NCBI GenBank assembly: GCA_009760885.1
Contig: CM019709.1
Location: forward strand, 31,797,713-31,861,712
DNA length: 64,000 bases
Source: Achatina immaculata
Taxonomy: Eukaryota; Mollusca; Gastropoda; Stylommatophora; Achatinidae
Reading direction: 5' to 3'
Shown here: piece by piece, positions 63,486 through 64,000 of the stretch
Position numbering within the stretch: the stretch's first letter is position 1
Layout: each line of letters starts with the position of its first letter
Notes under the pieces: model-generated
Told to the model about the DNA's origin: nothing
Seen by the model: only the letters and a program-made list of their open reading frames with translations
Databases searched by the model: none
Translations under genes and position numbers: made by a program

Positions 63486-64000
63486 CTGGTAATTAAAATT
63501 TAAAAAAACAAAAATAACTATTGATTTGGGTTCTTCAAAATTCCTATTTTCCCTCTTAAACTTACAGATAATATCTCCTTTCATTTGATGGGGTTTTTTT
63601 TCCTGCAACAAAAATGTAATCAGAATTCTGCACATGTACCATATCAGCATTCTAAATGGTTTCTTATAGTTCCTCCAGAGACTCTCAAACTTTTTAGTAT
63701 CAGGTCTCCTTCAGCCACTTTTTTCTTGTGCAGTTCTCATTTTACTGTTTCTGAGAGCTTATTAAAAAAAAAAACCACTGTCAAGAGTGGTGGGAGCAAA
63801 AGAAGTGGGGCTGGGGGTGAGAGTTAATGGCAAAGACACTGTACTAATCTGAGTGACATAGCTGTCATAGATGACTTCTTGTTTCAGGGTTTGTGAGTCA
63901 GATCTAACCAAGACCCTGTGGTAGCCCCTGGAAAAAAAGACCACAGTCTCAGCGAACAGGAATTTAAAAAAAAAAAAAGCAATCTGGTCCCAAAAATAAG
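63486..64000. other. No recognised feature at the right edge
   Basis: Upstream intron of the host gene. Short A runs at 63764 and 63966; no exon is seen before the window ends. Confidence 0.45.

Noticed and set aside
62756..62825. A functional tRNA gene
   Set aside because: Box-like motifs are present but no cloverleaf with a clear anticodon arm can be drawn; the sequence is part of a repeated palindrome.
63762..63944. A further upstream exon of the host gene
   Set aside because: The frame is open but shows no domain pattern, and no acceptor/donor pair in the required phase stands out.

Overview
This is eukaryotic, animal-type DNA: AT-rich, intron-rich and loaded with retrotransposon remains. 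I see one host gene. It is split into small exons that are almost all in phase 1, on the minus strand, and it enters from the right edge and runs to about position 2575. The domain types (HYR, CCP/sushi, GCC2/GCC3, EGF, pentaxin) and the repeat content (several RTE-like non-LTR families, tRNA-derived SINEs) point to an invertebrate, most likely a lophotrochozoan such as a mollusc. That placement is inference; no species-specific marker is present.

Host gene. Nineteen exons join in frame with GT-AG introns into about 1,658 codons; the 5' part lies beyond the window. Domain order: HYR - CCP - Cys-containing segment with a polybasic site and a long polar linker - three 54-residue GCC2/GCC3 (ephrin-receptor-like) repeats - eight EGF modules (six without an exon duplication) - pentaxin domain carrying the family signature H-L-C-F-T-W-S-S - seven more EGF modules - one transmembrane helix - short basic cytoplasmic tail. 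Order and exon phases match polydom/SVEP1 up to the pentaxin domain. The membrane anchor is different: vertebrate SVEP1 is a secreted matrix protein.

Introns, left to right. Positions 1-5.4 kb hold the 3' end of the gene, a ~26-bp tandem array and fragments of RT C-termini and SINEs. The 5.4-23 kb region holds exons for the EGF/pentaxin half, separated by RTE-A, RTE-B and RTE-E fragments, SINEs and a twin-primed (5'-inverted) insertion. 23.4-27.2 kb is a 1,943-bp direct tandem duplication that copies one exon, with both breakpoints in RTE-A tails. 29.0-31.5 kb is a nearly open RTE-C copy. 32-37 kb holds two GCC2/GCC3 exons among inverted and tandem repeats. 38.4-40.9 kb is a 56-copy, 44-bp minisatellite grown from reverse-transcriptase coding sequence. 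43.6-49.3 kb is a long RTE-B copy interrupted by an RTE-A copy. 50.8-51.4 kb is a 19-bp array. 56.0-58.3 kb is a three-level nest of retroelements with exact target-site duplications. 60.2-62.1 kb is an RNase-H-bearing non-LTR element, followed at 62.6-62.9 kb by a palindromic element with tRNA-like promoter boxes.

Family labels (RTE-A to RTE-F, NLR-RH, SINE-1, U1) are mine, for use within this window only. Splice sites were read by eye and are not confirmed by transcripts.
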